From NCBI RefSeq assembly GCF_959025735.1, contig NZ_CAUFJQ010000001.1, positions 1 through 52,333 of the forward strand: DNA of 52,333 nucleotides, written 5' to 3'. This DNA comes from an uncultured Streptococcus sp. Its GTDB lineage: Bacteria > Bacillota > Bacilli > Lactobacillales > Streptococcaceae. Positions 42,003 through 50,399 of the stretch are shown here, piece by piece (position 1 is the first letter of the stretch; each line of letters starts with the position of its first letter). The position numbers were made by a program, and so were the translations under genes. Below the pieces are notes generated by a model. It was not told where the DNA came from. It worked only from the letters and a program-made list of their open reading frames with translations, and did no database searches.

Positions 42003-42056
42003 AAAGGAGTGAGAAAGAACTAAATTAAATCGCATTTAGTTTCTCCTCTCACTCCC
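42003..42056 (-). terminator. long hairpin downstream of argS
   Basis: On the minus strand GGAGTGAGAGGAGAAACTAAAT pairs (with a few bulges) with ATTTAGTTCTTTCTCACTCC and is followed by TTTTCTC. It lies about 40 bases past the argS stop and is the probable argS terminator. Confidence 0.75.
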
Positions 42057-42093
42057 ATAAGAGATGTTCTACTTATCCATCATAGATAAGAAA

Positions 42094-43782
42094 TTACATT
42101 TTCTCAGGGGCATCGACACCAAGTAAGCGAAGGGCTTCTTTTAAGACTACTGCTGTTGAGTAGCTAAGAGCAAGACGGCTTTCGCGTTCTGGGCTTTCAT
42201 CCAAGATACGAGTGTGTGCATAGTATTTGTTGAAGGCCTGAGCCAAGTTGATGGCATATTTTGCGATCAAAGATGGATCATAGTTTTCAGCGGCACGTTT
42301 GACAACACGAGAGAAGTCTTGGAGAAGCTTGATGATTTCCCAGCTTTCAGGATCGCTCAAGCTGTATGTTGCATCTGTAGATGGTGTGAAGTTGGCTTTG
42401 CGAAGGATTGATTGGATACGAGCGTAAGCATATTGAACGTAAGGTCCAGTTTCTCCTTCAAAGGATACCATGGCTTCGAGGTCGAAGTCATACCCATTGC
42501 GACGGTCTGTCTTCAAGTCGTAGAATTTAACCGCACCAACACCGACTGCATGTGCCACTTCTTCCTTGTTTTCCAATTCTGGATTCTTTTCTTCGATCTG
42601 AGCTTTGGCACGAGAGATAGCTTCTTGAAGAGTTGGTTCGAGAAGGATGATATTTCCTTTACGAGTTGACAATTTTTGGCGGTTTTTTGTTACCAAACCA
42701 AAGTCAACGTGAACCATATCGTCGCTCCAGTCAAATCCCATTTTCTTCAAAACAGCTTTCAACTGACGGAAGTGGTTGGATTGTTCTTGACCTACAGCAT
42801 AGATGTTTTTCACAAAGTTGTAAGTCCGTGCACGGTAGATAGCGGTTGCGATATCACGCGTGATATAAAGAGTGGCACCGTCTGATTTTTTGATCATAGC
42901 TGGTGGAAGGTTTACATCATCGAGCTCAACGATGCTAGCTCCCTTAGACTCTTTCAACAAGCCTTTGTCTTCAAGGATTTGAACCCCTTCGTCCATCTTG
43001 TCGTTGTAGAAAGCTTCCCCGTTTAAGCTATCAAACTCAACACCGAGGAGTTTATAGATACGGTTGAATTCCACCAAGCTTTCGTCACGGAACCATTGCC
43101 ACAATTCAGTTGCTTCTGGATCCCCATCTTCCAATTTTTTGAACCATTTACGTCCTTCTTCATCAAGCTCAGGATCGTTTTCGATTTCAGCGTTGATTCG
43201 AACGTAAAGTTTTAGCAATTCATCGATTGGGTTGGCTTCGACAGCTTCCTTGCTACCCCATTTTTTGTAGGCTACCATCAAGAGACCGAACTGTTTACCC
43301 CAGTCTCCCAAGTGGTTGATTTTAATCGTGTTGTAGCCCATTTTGCGGAAGATGTTTGAAAGAGCATCCCCGATAACGGTTGAGCGCAAGTGACCAACTG
43401 AGAATGGTTTTGCAATATTTGGACTTGAAAGGTCGATGGTAATGTTTTGGCCATGACCTTCGTCTTGTTGACCGTAGTCTGCACCTGCTTCGATGACGGA
43501 TTTGATTACCTGATCAGAGATCTTAGATTTGTCTAAGAAGAAGTTCACGTAAGGTCCAGTTGCAACGACTTTTTCGAAGGCACTTTGGTCGATCTTTTCA
43601 GCAATGTCTGCAGCGATTGCTTGAGGAGCCTTGCGTTCCACTTTTGCAAGTGAGAAGGCTGGAAAAGCAATGTCACCTAGATCAGATGATTTTGGTTGTT
43701 CAAGCAAATTTAAAATAGCATCTTGGTCAAGAGAGTCAATCACTTTGGCCAATTCACTAGCAATGAGTTCTTTATTATTCAT
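42094..43782 (-). CDS. argS: arginyl-tRNA synthetase
   Basis: Class I synthetase of 562 aa that charges tRNA-Arg. The N-terminal Arg-specific domain (about 1-100) is followed by the HIGH-type motif SPNIAKPFSVGHLRS (about 119-133) and the KMSKS-equivalent LSTRKGN (about 370-376). The DALR anticodon-binding domain occupies the C-terminus, including the sequence VQYAYARIQSI. On the minus strand a promoter TTGAAA-18-TAAAAT lies at 43839-43810, divergent from argR. AAGGAG precedes the ATG. No T-box leader is visible. Confidence 0.97.
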   Translation of the reverse strand: MNNKELIASELAKVIDSLDQDAILNLLEQPKSSDLGDIAFPAFSLAKVERKAPQAIAADIAEKIDQSAFEKVVATGPYVNFFLDKSKISDQVIKSVIEAGADYGQQDEGHGQNITIDLSSPNIAKPFSVGHLRSTVIGDALSNIFRKMGYNTIKINHLGDWGKQFGLLMVAYKKWGSKEAVEANPIDELLKLYVRINAEIENDPELDEEGRKWFKKLEDGDPEATELWQWFRDESLVEFNRIYKLLGVEFDSLNGEAFYNDKMDEGVQILEDKGLLKESKGASIVELDDVNLPPAMIKKSDGATLYITRDIATAIYRARTYNFVKNIYAVGQEQSNHFRQLKAVLKKMGFDWSDDMVHVDFGLVTKNRQKLSTRKGNIILLEPTLQEAISRAKAQIEEKNPELENKEEVAHAVGVGAVKFYDLKTDRRNGYDFDLEAMVSFEGETGPYVQYAYARIQSILRKANFTPSTDATYSLSDPESWEIIKLLQDFSRVVKRAAENYDPSLIAKYAINLAQAFNKYYAHTRILDESPERESRLALSYSTAVVLKEALRLLGVDAPEKM

Positions 43783-43848
43783 ATTAGCTCCTTAGTCCTT
43801 TTAACTATTATTTTAACACAATTTCGAGCGAATTTTCAATTTTTTTGG

Positions 43849-43872
43849 TATAATTTAAAGTATATTTATTCA
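43849..43872 (+). promoter_or_regulatory. argR promoter with candidate ARG box
   Basis: An extended -10, TGGTATAAT (TATAAT at 43849-43854), is followed by AGTATATTTATTCA (43859-43872). The reverse complement of the latter, TGAATAAATATACT, matches the ArgR box TGAATNNNNATTCA at all but two defined positions. The site covers the predicted transcription start, which would suit autoregulation. Confidence 0.55.
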
Positions 43873-43886
43873 AAAGTGGAGGTCCA

Positions 43887-44327
43887 ATGAAAAAGACAGA
43901 ACGTCACCTTTTGATTCAACAAATGATTCGAAATGAAAAATTGTCGACTCAAAAAGAGATTCAGGATCGATTAGAAGCAAAAGGAATTGCTGTAACGCAA
44001 ACAACTCTGTCACGAGATTTGCGCGATCTGGGTCTAGTTAAGGTGAAACGAAAAGACCAGTTGTATTATATTTTGCCCAATGAGCCTGAGGTGGCAGAGA
44101 TTTATATTATGTTGTCTAGCCATGCCAAGTCAGTCTCACGAGCAGAATTCACTTTGGTTTTGCGGACAGAACTAGGAGAAGCAGCTCTCTTGGCCAATGG
44201 TGTAGATGAAATGTCAGATGAGCGTATTTTGGGAACAGTAGCAGGGGCCAATACCCTCTTGATTGTCTGCCGTGACCAAGAGGCAGCCATTGAAATTCAA
44301 AATGAAATTTTAGGGATGATGCAGTAA
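43887..44327 (+). CDS. argR: arginine repressor ArgR
   Basis: ArgR/AhrC-family regulator of 146 aa that senses arginine as a hexamer and controls arginine metabolism. The N-terminal winged helix contains EIQDRLEAKGIAVTQTTLSRDLRDLGLVKV (about 24-53). The C-terminal oligomerisation and arginine-binding domain contains DERILGTVAGANTLLIVCRD (about 112-131). GTGGAGG precedes ATG 43887. It is divergent from argS, an arrangement conserved in streptococci. mutS follows after a folded 120-base gap. Streptococci often have more than one ArgR paralogue, so the exact paralogue is not certain. Confidence 0.93.
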   Translation: MKKTERHLLIQQMIRNEKLSTQKEIQDRLEAKGIAVTQTTLSRDLRDLGLVKVKRKDQLYYILPNEPEVAEIYIMLSSHAKSVSRAEFTLVLRTELGEAALLANGVDEMSDERILGTVAGANTLLIVCRDQEAAIEIQNEILGMMQ

Positions 44328-44328
44328 T

Positions 44329-44410
44329 CAAGCCCCGTTGGAGAGAAAGAGAGATGTCAAAAGGAGGAAGATAGTGAGCTATCTACTCCTGTTTTCATCT
44401 ATGGGGCTTG
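44329..44410 (+). other. nested stem-loop between argR and mutS
   Basis: CAAGCCCC (44329-44336) and GGGGCTTG (44403-44410) are perfect 8-base arms. Inside them GATG pairs with CATC, and AAAAGGAG-AAGATAG pairs with CTATCT-CTCC-TTTT around TGAG. The arms start just after the argR stop. No T run follows, so it is not a standard terminator. Confidence 0.65.
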
Positions 44411-44447
44411 CGTCAGAAAATGATGCAAGAGTAAGGAATAAAGAAGT

Positions 44448-46997
44448 ATGGCAGTAGAGAAAATATCCCCTGGAATGCAGCAGTATCTAGATATCAAAAA
44501 AGACTATCCGGATGCCTTTTTGCTGTTTCGAATGGGAGATTTTTACGAATTATTTTATGAAGATGCAGTGAATGCAGCTCAAATTTTAGAGATTTCCTTA
44601 ACCTCACGGAATAAAAATGCAGAGAATCCAATTCCTATGGCGGGTGTTCCCTACCACTCGGCCCAGCAGTATATTGATGTTCTCATTGAACAGGGCTATA
44701 AGGTCGCGATTGCGGAACAAATGGAAGACCCCAAAGAAGCTAAGGGGGTCGTTAAACGTGAAGTCGTACAGGTGATTACGCCGGGTACAGTGGTGGATTC
44801 GACCAAGCCAGATAGTGAGAACAACTTCCTGGTTGCTTTGGATCGTTCAGGAAATGAGTATGGGCTAGCCTATATGGATCTGGTGACAGGGGAGTTTCAG
44901 GTGACGACCCTCAATGACTTTAGCATGGTTTGTGGAGAAATCCGCAATTTACGTGCGCGTGAGGTGGTCCTGGGTTATGAGTTGCCAGAACAGGAAGAGC
45001 GTGTGTTTATTAGCCAGATGAATCTCTTGTTGTCACATGTAGAGACGGCGCTCGACGATGTTCAACTCTTAGGGGATCAGTTGAGTGAGCTAGAAAAGAA
45101 AACGGCTGGAAAACTTCTCCAGTATGTCCACCAGACACAAATGCGGGAATTGAGCCACCTCAAAAAAGCCCATCATTATGAGATTTGCGATTTCTTGCAG
45201 ATGGACTTTGCGACCAAGGCTAGTCTTGATTTGACAGAGAATGCACGGACTGGGAAGAAACATGGTAGCTTGTATTGGTATTTGGATGAAACCAAGACGG
45301 CCATGGGAGGTCGTTTGTTGCGATCCTGGATTCAGAAACCCTTGGTCGATTTGAAACGGATTCGAGAGCGCCAGGACATCATTCAGGTCTTTATGGATCA
45401 TTTCTTTGAACGGAGCGATTTGACCGACAGTCTCAAAGGGGTCTATGACATTGAACGCTTAGCGAGTCGGGTTTCCTTTGGTAAGATCAATCCTAAGGAT
45501 CTCTTGCAGCTAGGAGATACTCTGGGGCATGTGCCGACGATCAAGTCGATTCTACTGGGGATTGGTGATCCAGTCTTAGATGTCTTGATTGCACGCTTGG
45601 ATGAGCTTCCTGAGTTGCACCGCTTGATTACCTCAGCTATTGCTCCGGAAGCGTCTGCTGTTATTACAGAGGGAAATATCATCCGAACTGGGTTTGATGA
45701 GCAATTGGATCAATACCGTGTCGTTCTTCGGGATGGTACTGGTTGGATTGCTGAGATTGAAGCCAAGGAGCGCGAAGCCAGCGGCATTACAGGTCTAAAA
45801 ATCGATTACAACAAGAAGGATGGCTACTATTTCCATGTCACCAATTCTCAATTGAGTCACGTTCCTGCTCACTTTTTCCGCAAAGCGACCTTGAAAAATT
45901 CAGAACGCTTTGGTACGGAGGAATTGGCACGCATCGAAGGAGATATGCTGGAGGCGCGTGAGAAGTCTGCAAATCTGGAATATACGATTTTTATGCGGAT
46001 TCGGGAAGAAGTTGGCAAGTATATCCAACGTCTGCAACAGTTAGCTCAGGCGATTGCGACGGTTGATGTTTTACAAAGTTTAGCCAGTGTCGCTGAGTCG
46101 CAACAATTGAATCGTCCCTTCTTTCATGAAGAACGACGAATCGCGATCGACAAAGGTCGCCATCCAGTTGTCGAGAAAGTCATGGGAGCCCAGTCCTATA
46201 TTCCTAATAGCATCTTTATGGATGAGGAACGGGATATTCAGCTGATTACGGGGCCAAATATGAGCGGGAAGTCTACCTATATGCGCCAATTGGCGATCAT
46301 TGTGATTCTTGCCCAAATTGGCTCCTATGTTCCAGCGCAAAAGGCCGAGTTGCCAATCTTTGATGCGATTTATACTCGAATCGGAGCTGCTGATGACCTG
46401 GTATCGGGTCAGTCTACCTTCATGGTGGAAATGATGGAGGCCAATCACGCCATTCGCAAGGCAACGACCCAGTCCTTGATTTTGTTTGATGAGTTGGGAC
46501 GGGGAACGGCGACCTATGATGGGATGGCCCTCGCCCAATCCATCATCGAATACATTCACGATCGTACTGGCGCCAAAACCTTGTTTGCGACCCATTACCA
46601 TGAATTGACGGCTCTTTCAGAAACCTTGTCTCGCTTGGAAAATGTCCATGTTGCGACCTTGGAGCGAGATGGTCAGGTTACCTTCTTACACAAGATTGAA
46701 CCTGGCCCGGCGGATAAGTCCTATGGGATTCACGTGGCCAAGATCGCTGGTTTGCCAGAAGCGTTGCTGGAGCGGGCGGATGCGATTTTGACCAAGCTTG
46801 AAGGACAAGCCCAGCAAGTACCGCTTGCGGATACAACTCCTAAAAAGGAAGTGTCTTCGCAGGTTGCTGAACAAATGTCCCTCTTTGAGGAGGAGGCAGA
46901 AAATACAGTGATCACGGAATTGAAGAATCTGGATCTCTACAATATGACTCCGATGGAAGTCATGATGGCAGTCGCCGAATTGAAAAAGAAATTGTAA
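44448..46997 (+). CDS. mutS: DNA mismatch repair protein MutS
   Basis: Mismatch-recognition ATPase of 849 aa. The N-terminal mismatch-binding domain carries MGDFYELFYEDA with the stacking Phe of the F-x-E motif at about residue 34. The lever and clamp regions follow. The ATPase has Walker A GPNMSGKSTYMRQ (about 602-614), LILFDELGRGT (Walker B, about 679-689) and ATHYHEL. The C-terminal tail resembles a dimerisation/beta-clamp region (QMSLFEEE). Start ATG 44448 is preceded by GTAAGGAAT. mutL is nearby but separated by a minus-strand pair of genes. Confidence 0.97.
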   Translation: MAVEKISPGMQQYLDIKKDYPDAFLLFRMGDFYELFYEDAVNAAQILEISLTSRNKNAENPIPMAGVPYHSAQQYIDVLIEQGYKVAIAEQMEDPKEAKGVVKREVVQVITPGTVVDSTKPDSENNFLVALDRSGNEYGLAYMDLVTGEFQVTTLNDFSMVCGEIRNLRAREVVLGYELPEQEERVFISQMNLLLSHVETALDDVQLLGDQLSELEKKTAGKLLQYVHQTQMRELSHLKKAHHYEICDFLQMDFATKASLDLTENARTGKKHGSLYWYLDETKTAMGGRLLRSWIQKPLVDLKRIRERQDIIQVFMDHFFERSDLTDSLKGVYDIERLASRVSFGKINPKDLLQLGDTLGHVPTIKSILLGIGDPVLDVLIARLDELPELHRLITSAIAPEASAVITEGNIIRTGFDEQLDQYRVVLRDGTGWIAEIEAKEREASGITGLKIDYNKKDGYYFHVTNSQLSHVPAHFFRKATLKNSERFGTEELARIEGDMLEAREKSANLEYTIFMRIREEVGKYIQRLQQLAQAIATVDVLQSLASVAESQQLNRPFFHEERRIAIDKGRHPVVEKVMGAQSYIPNSIFMDEERDIQLITGPNMSGKSTYMRQLAIIVILAQIGSYVPAQKAELPIFDAIYTRIGAADDLVSGQSTFMVEMMEANHAIRKATTQSLILFDELGRGTATYDGMALAQSIIEYIHDRTGAKTLFATHYHELTALSETLSRLENVHVATLERDGQVTFLHKIEPGPADKSYGIHVAKIAGLPEALLERADAILTKLEGQAQQVPLADTTPKKEVSSQVAEQMSLFEEEAENTVITELKNLDLYNMTPMEVMMAVAELKKKL

Positions 46998-47001
46998 AAA
47001 A

Positions 47002-47025
47002 AGATCCTCGTAGCATTGAGGATCT
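47002..47025 (-). terminator. terminator of the LytTR-DUF3021 unit, minus strand
   Basis: AGATCCTC and GAGGATCT flank GTAGCATT. On the minus strand the stem is followed by seven T residues; on the plus strand there is no T run. It therefore terminates leftward transcripts, though it lies only 5 bases after the mutS stop. Confidence 0.8.
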
Positions 47026-47049
47026 CAGATTGAAGACAAAGTCATCTTA

Positions 47050-47187
47050 GAAACTTTCCTTAGGTGAGTCCGGACGTCAGCGAACTTCTACGAAGTTCCA
47101 TGACTTAGTTTTGAGCCTAAGGTCTCAAAACTCCCGAGTTCCTGAAACGTTTGTGTTTCAGGAACTTTTCTCACAGAGGAAAGTTTC
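47050..47187. other. three-hairpin folded element between mutS and the DUF3021 gene
   Basis: Outer arms GAAACTTTCCT (47050-47060) and AGGAAAGTTTC (47177-47187) are perfect, extended inwards by GTGAG/CTCAC. They enclose three perfect hairpins: GAACTTC-TAC-GAAGTTC (47082-47098), AGTTTTGAG/CTCAAAACT (47107-47132) and AGTTCCTGAAAC/GTTTCAGGAACT (47137-47166). The loop sequence CCTAAGG (47116-47122) is the exact complement of CCTTAGG (47058-47064). The 301-bp gap holds no gene otherwise; 47190-47270 is plain AT-rich DNA. Confidence 0.75.
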
Positions 47188-47271
47188 AGTAGATGATTGA
47201 ATAACTATAACGAGTATAATTTTTATAGAATTTATTAGATTTGTATAAAAGAACAGCTTATCTTCACTTTC

Positions 47272-47300
47272 AGATCCTCGTGACGGCGAGGATCTTTTTT
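47272..47300 (+). terminator. mutS terminator, plus strand
   Basis: AGATCCTCG and CGAGGATCT flank TGACGG and are followed by TTTTT. It has the same stem as 47002-47025 but the T run is on the other side, so it stops rightward transcripts about 275 bases past mutS. Confidence 0.85.
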
Positions 47301-47754
47301 AGTGGTTAGTAATGCTTTGATTGATTTCTTGAACTTGTTTTTTATAAAAATGATGGGAGACCAACCAGATGATCACGTAAACAAGGGTGAATTCGACAAC
47401 GAGTGAGAGGTAAAAGCCGAGTCGTGCTGGAAACCAGCCGGCCAAAGTAGCTAGGGGAATAAACCCAAGTAACATGAGTAGGTAATGGCTCAGAGTAGCC
47501 CGTAAGAGGCTCCAGTCTTTTTGAAAGAGGAGACTTCCGAAGCTAAAGAGGACTCCAATTGCACCCCAAACGAGAGCACAATAGAGCATGACCAGTGAGC
47601 CGTGAACATGATGCAAGAACATCCAGCGGCCGACTGCAGAGTTGGGACTTAAGGGAAGGTACAACTCAGGTGAGAAGAGATAGGAAAAGAAGATGGATAG
47701 GATGAGCCCGATGAAAATCCCTTTTAGGGCGTCAGAAAAAGATTGTTTTAGCAT
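47299..47754 (-). CDS. DUF3021 membrane protein, partner of a LytTR regulator
   Basis: Membrane protein of 151 aa with four predicted helices (about 10-28, 48-72, 85-105, 112-133), typical of DUF3021. Its gene overlaps the end of the LytTR regulator gene by 7 bases. Streptococcal LytTR regulatory systems such as HdrRM and BrsRM of S. mutans pair a LytTR activator with a membrane inhibitor. By analogy this protein may sequester the regulator at the membrane and act as a sensor. The analogy rests on gene pairing and size. Confidence 0.8.
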   Translation of the reverse strand: MLKQSFSDALKGIFIGLILSIFFSYLFSPELYLPLSPNSAVGRWMFLHHVHGSLVMLYCALVWGAIGVLFSFGSLLFQKDWSLLRATLSHYLLMLLGFIPLATLAGWFPARLGFYLSLVVEFTLVYVIIWLVSHHFYKKQVQEINQSITNH

Positions 47755-48188
47755 GATAATTTCTCCTTAATGGCTTTCAAGTAACGACGGGAGGAGTAGG
47801 TCAGACTCCCGTTTTTAAGATAGATTTGCACGGATCCCCCACTGGTAAAGTGCAGGTGATCGATTTCTTTTGTGTTGATAATTTCAGATTGGGAAATTTT
47901 GAGAAAGCAGGTCGGCAAGTCTTCAGATAGCTGATAGAGTGGTCCAGTCAGAATAAATTGATCTGTCATGGTCTCGCCAATTACTTGCCGATTTTCAATG
48001 TAAAAACGTTGGAATAGTTGGCTTTCGATCAGGTAAGCTTCCCCATCCTTTTTGGCACGTAAGCGCCCTTTTTGATCCAATTCTTCCACAAAGTCACGGA
48101 TTTTCTCTACACGCGCAGACAGTGCAGGTGCTGTGATCATCACCGCTTCTTCTTGGAAGTGGGAATCAATGTGTACTTTAACTTTCAT
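47748..48188 (-). CDS. LytTR-family DNA-binding regulator
   Basis: Protein of 146 aa with an N-terminal segment of about 45 residues and a C-terminal LytTR DNA-binding domain (about 50-146) containing YLIESQLFQRFYIENRQVIG, FLKISQSEIINTKEIDHLHFTSGG and LTYSSRRYLKAIKEKL. It lacks a receiver domain, so it is not a classical response regulator. AAAGGAGG precedes ATG 48188. It overlaps the DUF3021 membrane gene downstream. Targets are not visible; autoregulation is common for such systems. Confidence 0.87.
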   Translation of the reverse strand: MKVKVHIDSHFQEEAVMITAPALSARVEKIRDFVEELDQKGRLRAKKDGEAYLIESQLFQRFYIENRQVIGETMTDQFILTGPLYQLSEDLPTCFLKISQSEIINTKEIDHLHFTSGGSVQIYLKNGSLTYSSRRYLKAIKEKLSC

Positions 48189-48387
48189 AAGATCGTTTCT
48201 CCCTCCTTTGGGTAAAGTCGGTTGGCCTGCTAGCCCGGCTCCTTCTTTACACTACTATTAAACACTTTTTCCAAAGGGAAGACAAGGGGATTTGTCTATG
48301 TGGTCATTTTCTTTGCCTATGCGGTTTTTAAGGAAGAAGATGGGCCAGCCTCTATTTTTTAAGAAAGGGAGTCTTGTAGATCTGTGG

Positions 48388-48393
48388 TATAAT
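48388..48393 (+). promoter_or_regulatory. extended -10 promoter of mutL
   Basis: TGGTATAAT (TATAAT at 48388-48393) lies 42 bases before the mutL start codon. The -35 is poor. It implies that the real gene starts at 48436 and not at the upstream in-frame codons. Confidence 0.6.
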
Positions 48394-48435
48394 AGAGCTA
48401 CATGTATCGGTGAAAAAATAGGTAAAGGAGCAGAC

Positions 48436-50379
48436 ATGTCACAGATTATTGAATTGCCAGAAGTCCTAGCCAATCAGATTGCGGCAGGTGAAGTGATTGA
48501 ACGACCTGCTAGTGTGGTCAAGGAATTGGTTGAAAACTCGATCGATGCTGGGGCTAGCCAGATCGTTGTTGAAATCGAAGAAGCAGGATTGAAGTCGATT
48601 CGGATTACAGACAATGGGGAAGGAATTGCGCACGATGAGGTCGCTTTAGCCCTCCGTCGACATGCGACCAGTAAGATCAAAAGTCAAGCGGATCTTTTTC
48701 GTATTCGAACGCTTGGTTTTCGTGGTGAGGCCATGCCTTCCATTGCTTCTGTCAGTATTCTAACCCTTCTAACGGCGCAAGAAGGAGCTGCCCACGGGAC
48801 CAAATTGGTCGCAAAGGGTGGCGAAATTGAGGAAGTGGAGCCAGCGACAAGCCCTGTCGGGACCAAGATCACAGTAGAAGATCTCTTTTTTAATACACCT
48901 GCTCGTCTCAAGTATTTAAAGAGCCAGCAGGCAGAGTTGTCCCATATCGTGGATATTCTCAACCGCTTGAGTTTGGCCCATCCTGAGATTGCCTTTACCT
49001 TGATCAATGATGGAAAAGAAATGACCAAAACAGCGGGGACTGGTAATCTCCGGCAGGCGATTGCGGGCGTCTATGGCCTCGCGTCTGCCAAGAAGATGGT
49101 GGCCATTGAAAATCGCGACCTAGATTTTGAAGTGACGGGCTTTGTGTCTTTGCCTGAATTGACTCGTGCCAATCGCAATTACATCAGTCTCTTTATCAAC
49201 GGCCGTTACATCAAGAATTTCTTGCTCAATCGAGCTATTTTAGACGGCTACGGCAGTAAACTCATGGTGGGTCGCTTTCCACTTGCGATCATTAATATCC
49301 AGATCGACCCTTACTTAGCCGATGTCAATGTTCACCCGACCAAGCAAGAGGTTCGTATCTCCAAAGAACGAGAACTGATGGCCTTGATTTCCCAAGCGAT
49401 TGCGAATGCGTTGAAAGAGCAGGACCTGATTCCGGATGCTCTAGAAAATCTAGCCAAGTCGACCATTCGCCGAACAGAAAAGCCAGTACAGACGACCCTG
49501 CCTTTAAAAGAAAACCGCCTCTATTATGACCGAGAAAGTCAAGATTTCAAACTTCGACAAGAAGTGGCAGATCCTCAACGGCCTCTAGCAGATGAGCTAA
49601 CTGCTGATTCTACAAACCAAGAAAACACCGTAGAAAAACCAACAAGCGCGATCAAGTTTGCGGAAAGAAAGACTGCGGTTTATGATGAACTGGATCACCC
49701 AGAGTTGGATCTGGCTAGTCTAGACAAGGCCTATGATAAGTTGGATGGGGAAGAACATTCGACCTTCCCAGAGTTGGAATATTTTGGTCAGATGCATGGA
49801 ACCTATCTCTTTGCCCAAGGAAATGGGGGCCTTTATATCATTGACCAGCACGCGGCCCAAGAGCGGGTCAAATACGAAGAATACCGGGAGAGCATCGGGA
49901 ACGTAGACGGCAGTCAGCAACAACTGCTGGTGCCTTATATCTTTGAATTCCCTACAGACGATCTGATCCGCCTGCAACAGCGCAAACACCTCCTAGAAGA
50001 AGTGGGCGTCTACTTAGAAGAGTACGGAGCCAACCAGTTGATCTTGCGGGAGCATCCGATCTGGATGAAGGAAGAAGAGATCGAGTCGGGTATCTACGAG
50101 ATGTGTGACATGCTCCTCTTGACTAAGGAAGTGTCCATCAAGAAGTACCGGGCTGAATTGGCCATCATGATGTCCTGCAAACGCTCCATCAAGGCCAATC
50201 ACACCCTGGATGATTACTCCGCACGGGATCTCATCTATCAACTGTCCCAATGCGACAACCCTTATAACTGCCCTCATGGCCGTCCGGTCTTGGTCAACTT
50301 CACCAAGTCCGACATGGAAAAGATGTTCCGACGCATTCAGGAAAATCACACCAGTCTGCGGGAATTGGGCAAGTATTAA
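48436..50379 (+). CDS. mutL: DNA mismatch repair protein MutL
   Basis: GHKL ATPase of 647 aa that links mismatch recognition by MutS to repair. N-terminal motifs are QIAAGEVIERP (about 14-24), ENSIDAGA (about 33-40), DNGEGI (about 56-61), GFRGEA (about 94-99) and FFNTPARLKYL (about 153-163). The C-terminal dimerisation region includes QHAAQERVKYEE (about 473-484). I chose ATG 48436, preceded by AAAGGAG at 48424-48430. The open frame continues upstream to 48292, but that part would cross the promoter and lacks family similarity. ruvA follows 20 bases later. Confidence 0.96.
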   Translation: MSQIIELPEVLANQIAAGEVIERPASVVKELVENSIDAGASQIVVEIEEAGLKSIRITDNGEGIAHDEVALALRRHATSKIKSQADLFRIRTLGFRGEAMPSIASVSILTLLTAQEGAAHGTKLVAKGGEIEEVEPATSPVGTKITVEDLFFNTPARLKYLKSQQAELSHIVDILNRLSLAHPEIAFTLINDGKEMTKTAGTGNLRQAIAGVYGLASAKKMVAIENRDLDFEVTGFVSLPELTRANRNYISLFINGRYIKNFLLNRAILDGYGSKLMVGRFPLAIINIQIDPYLADVNVHPTKQEVRISKERELMALISQAIANALKEQDLIPDALENLAKSTIRRTEKPVQTTLPLKENRLYYDRESQDFKLRQEVADPQRPLADELTADSTNQENTVEKPTSAIKFAERKTAVYDELDHPELDLASLDKAYDKLDGEEHSTFPELEYFGQMHGTYLFAQGNGGLYIIDQHAAQERVKYEEYRESIGNVDGSQQQLLVPYIFEFPTDDLIRLQQRKHLLEEVGVYLEEYGANQLILREHPIWMKEEEIESGIYEMCDMLLLTKEVSIKKYRAELAIMMSCKRSIKANHTLDDYSARDLIYQLSQCDNPYNCPHGRPVLVNFTKSDMEKMFRRIQENHTSLRELGKY

Positions 50380-50399
50380 ATAAAGAATAAAGGAATCTT

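Noticed and set aside
42094..43782. T-box leader for argS
   Set aside because: The gap to argR is only about 100 bases and contains two promoters and no T-box sequence.
48292..48435. N-terminal extension of MutL by 48 residues
   Set aside because: The extension crosses a TATAAT promoter, has no ribosome binding site, and MutL proteins begin at the MSQIIELP-type start found at 48436.
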